This document shows, piece by piece, positions 27,102 to 27,386 of a stretch of DNA of 27,386 bases (within the stretch, counting starts at the first letter, position 1; every line of letters starts with the position of its first letter). Origin of the DNA: a bacterium (GTDB lineage: Bacteria; SZUA-79; Acidulodesulfobacterales; Acidulodesulfobacteraceae); the NCBI GenBank assembly GCA_021794255.1, contig JAJYRF010000005.1, forward strand, positions 1-27,386, read 5' to 3'. The translations under genes were made by a program, and so were the position numbers. The notes under the pieces were generated by a model, which saw nothing but the letters and a program-made list of their open reading frames with translations, was not told the origin of the DNA and searched no databases.

Positions 27102-27130
27102 ATTCTATTTTTAGCTATGACTTTTGTCAA
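27102..27130 (-). promoter_or_regulatory. Near-consensus sigma-70 promoter of the lipoprotein gene
   Basis: On the minus strand a perfect TTGACA (27125-27130) is spaced exactly 17 bp from TAGAAT (27102-27107). Transcription would start near 27095, giving a roughly 20-nt leader that contains the Shine-Dalgarno. It is the best promoter match I see in the window. Confidence 0.85.
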
Positions 27131-27140
27131 GAAAAATTTA

Positions 27141-27198
27141 TAACAATTTATTATTATTTATATTAACCTGTTATAATATAAATAATAATAAATTGTTA
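27141..27198. repeat. 24-bp perfect inverted repeat
   Basis: Arms 27141-27164 and 27175-27198 are perfect reverse complements around a 10-nt centre (AACCTGTTAT). Apart from the CAA/TTG near the ends, the arms are A/T-only. It lies 10 bp upstream of the lipoprotein -35 box and could be an operator, a cruciform-forming element or a bidirectional terminator. Confidence 0.85.
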
Positions 27199-27256
27199 AT
27201 TTGAAAATAATTTATTTATTATATGCATGAACTAAATATATATATAATAAATTATA

Positions 27257-27386
27257 CTATGAAAATTATACTATGAAAATTAAACTATGAAAATTAAACT
27301 ATGAAAATTAAACTATGAAAATTAAACTATGAAAATTAAACTATGAAAATTAAACTATGAAAATTAAACTATGAAAATTAAACTAT
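27257..27386. repeat. Tandem array, at least 9 x 14 bp, cut by the window end
   Basis: Units of CTATGAAAATTAAA repeat from 27271, with a first variant unit (ATTATA end) at 27257-27270; nine full units and a 4-nt partial are visible before the window ends. With no spacers it is a direct tandem array. The part between the inverted repeat and the array (27199-27256) is plain A/T-rich DNA with no feature I can support. Confidence 0.95.

Overview
The window looks like a chromosomal housekeeping segment from a very AT-rich bacterium (roughly 30% G+C by eye, not computed; intergenic DNA is often nearly pure A/T). Gene content and pairings (secA-argJ, rpsB-tsf-pyrH-frr-uppS-cdsA-dxr, guaB-guaA, dnaE-accA, and a GAF/HD-GYP protein with a Cys-rich insert) suggest a low-GC, deltaproteobacteria-like (Desulfobacterota-type) Gram-negative lineage. 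That assignment is inference from gene order and protein style; there is no rRNA or tRNA gene here to settle it.

Layout. 1-99 is the tail of an unidentified gene, followed by secA (103-2700), argJ (2835-4085) and a NodB-type polysaccharide deacetylase (4261-4977). The translation/lipid block follows: rpsB, tsf, pyrH, frr, uppS, cdsA, dxr (5174-11300). A small minus-strand gene (11333-11704) has had its 5' end and upstream DNA tandemly duplicated as two identical 161-bp copies. Then come a gamma-carbonic-anhydrase-like hexapeptide protein, a Ppx/GppA phosphatase, guaB and guaA (GMP synthesis), dnaE (PolIII alpha) and accA (fatty-acid synthesis), a two-GAF + HD-GYP cyclic-di-GMP phosphodiesterase, and cobQ (cobyric acid synthase). 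The right end carries a minus-strand gene for a short lipoprotein with an Ala/Lys-repeat, histone-H1-like tail, under a near-consensus promoter, followed by a large inverted repeat and a tandem array that runs off the window.

How it fits together. Most genes are core: protein export, translation factors, undecaprenyl/CDP-diacylglycerol/isoprenoid synthesis, purine synthesis, replication and fatty-acid initiation. The accessory interest lies between and inside them. Three copies of a GGGGACAG...CTGTCCCC hairpin (REP/RAYT-like) sit after secA, argJ and rpsB. Tandem arrays with units of 14-15 bp (one of 11 bp) lie immediately upstream of rpsB, dxr, guaA and accA and at the right edge. Asn/Lys-rich low-complexity insertions interrupt DnaE, CobQ and the HD-GYP protein. 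Two intergenic islands around the HD-GYP gene have more G+C and several small hairpins. Translation starts fall into two classes, some with a strong Shine-Dalgarno and others with none in A/T-only leaders. No CRISPR array, prophage, transposase gene, tRNA or rRNA was found. I see no clearly novel multi-gene system; the best candidates for a second look are the Cys-rich GAF/HD-GYP sensor, the H1-tailed lipoprotein locus, the hairpin family and the tandem arrays.
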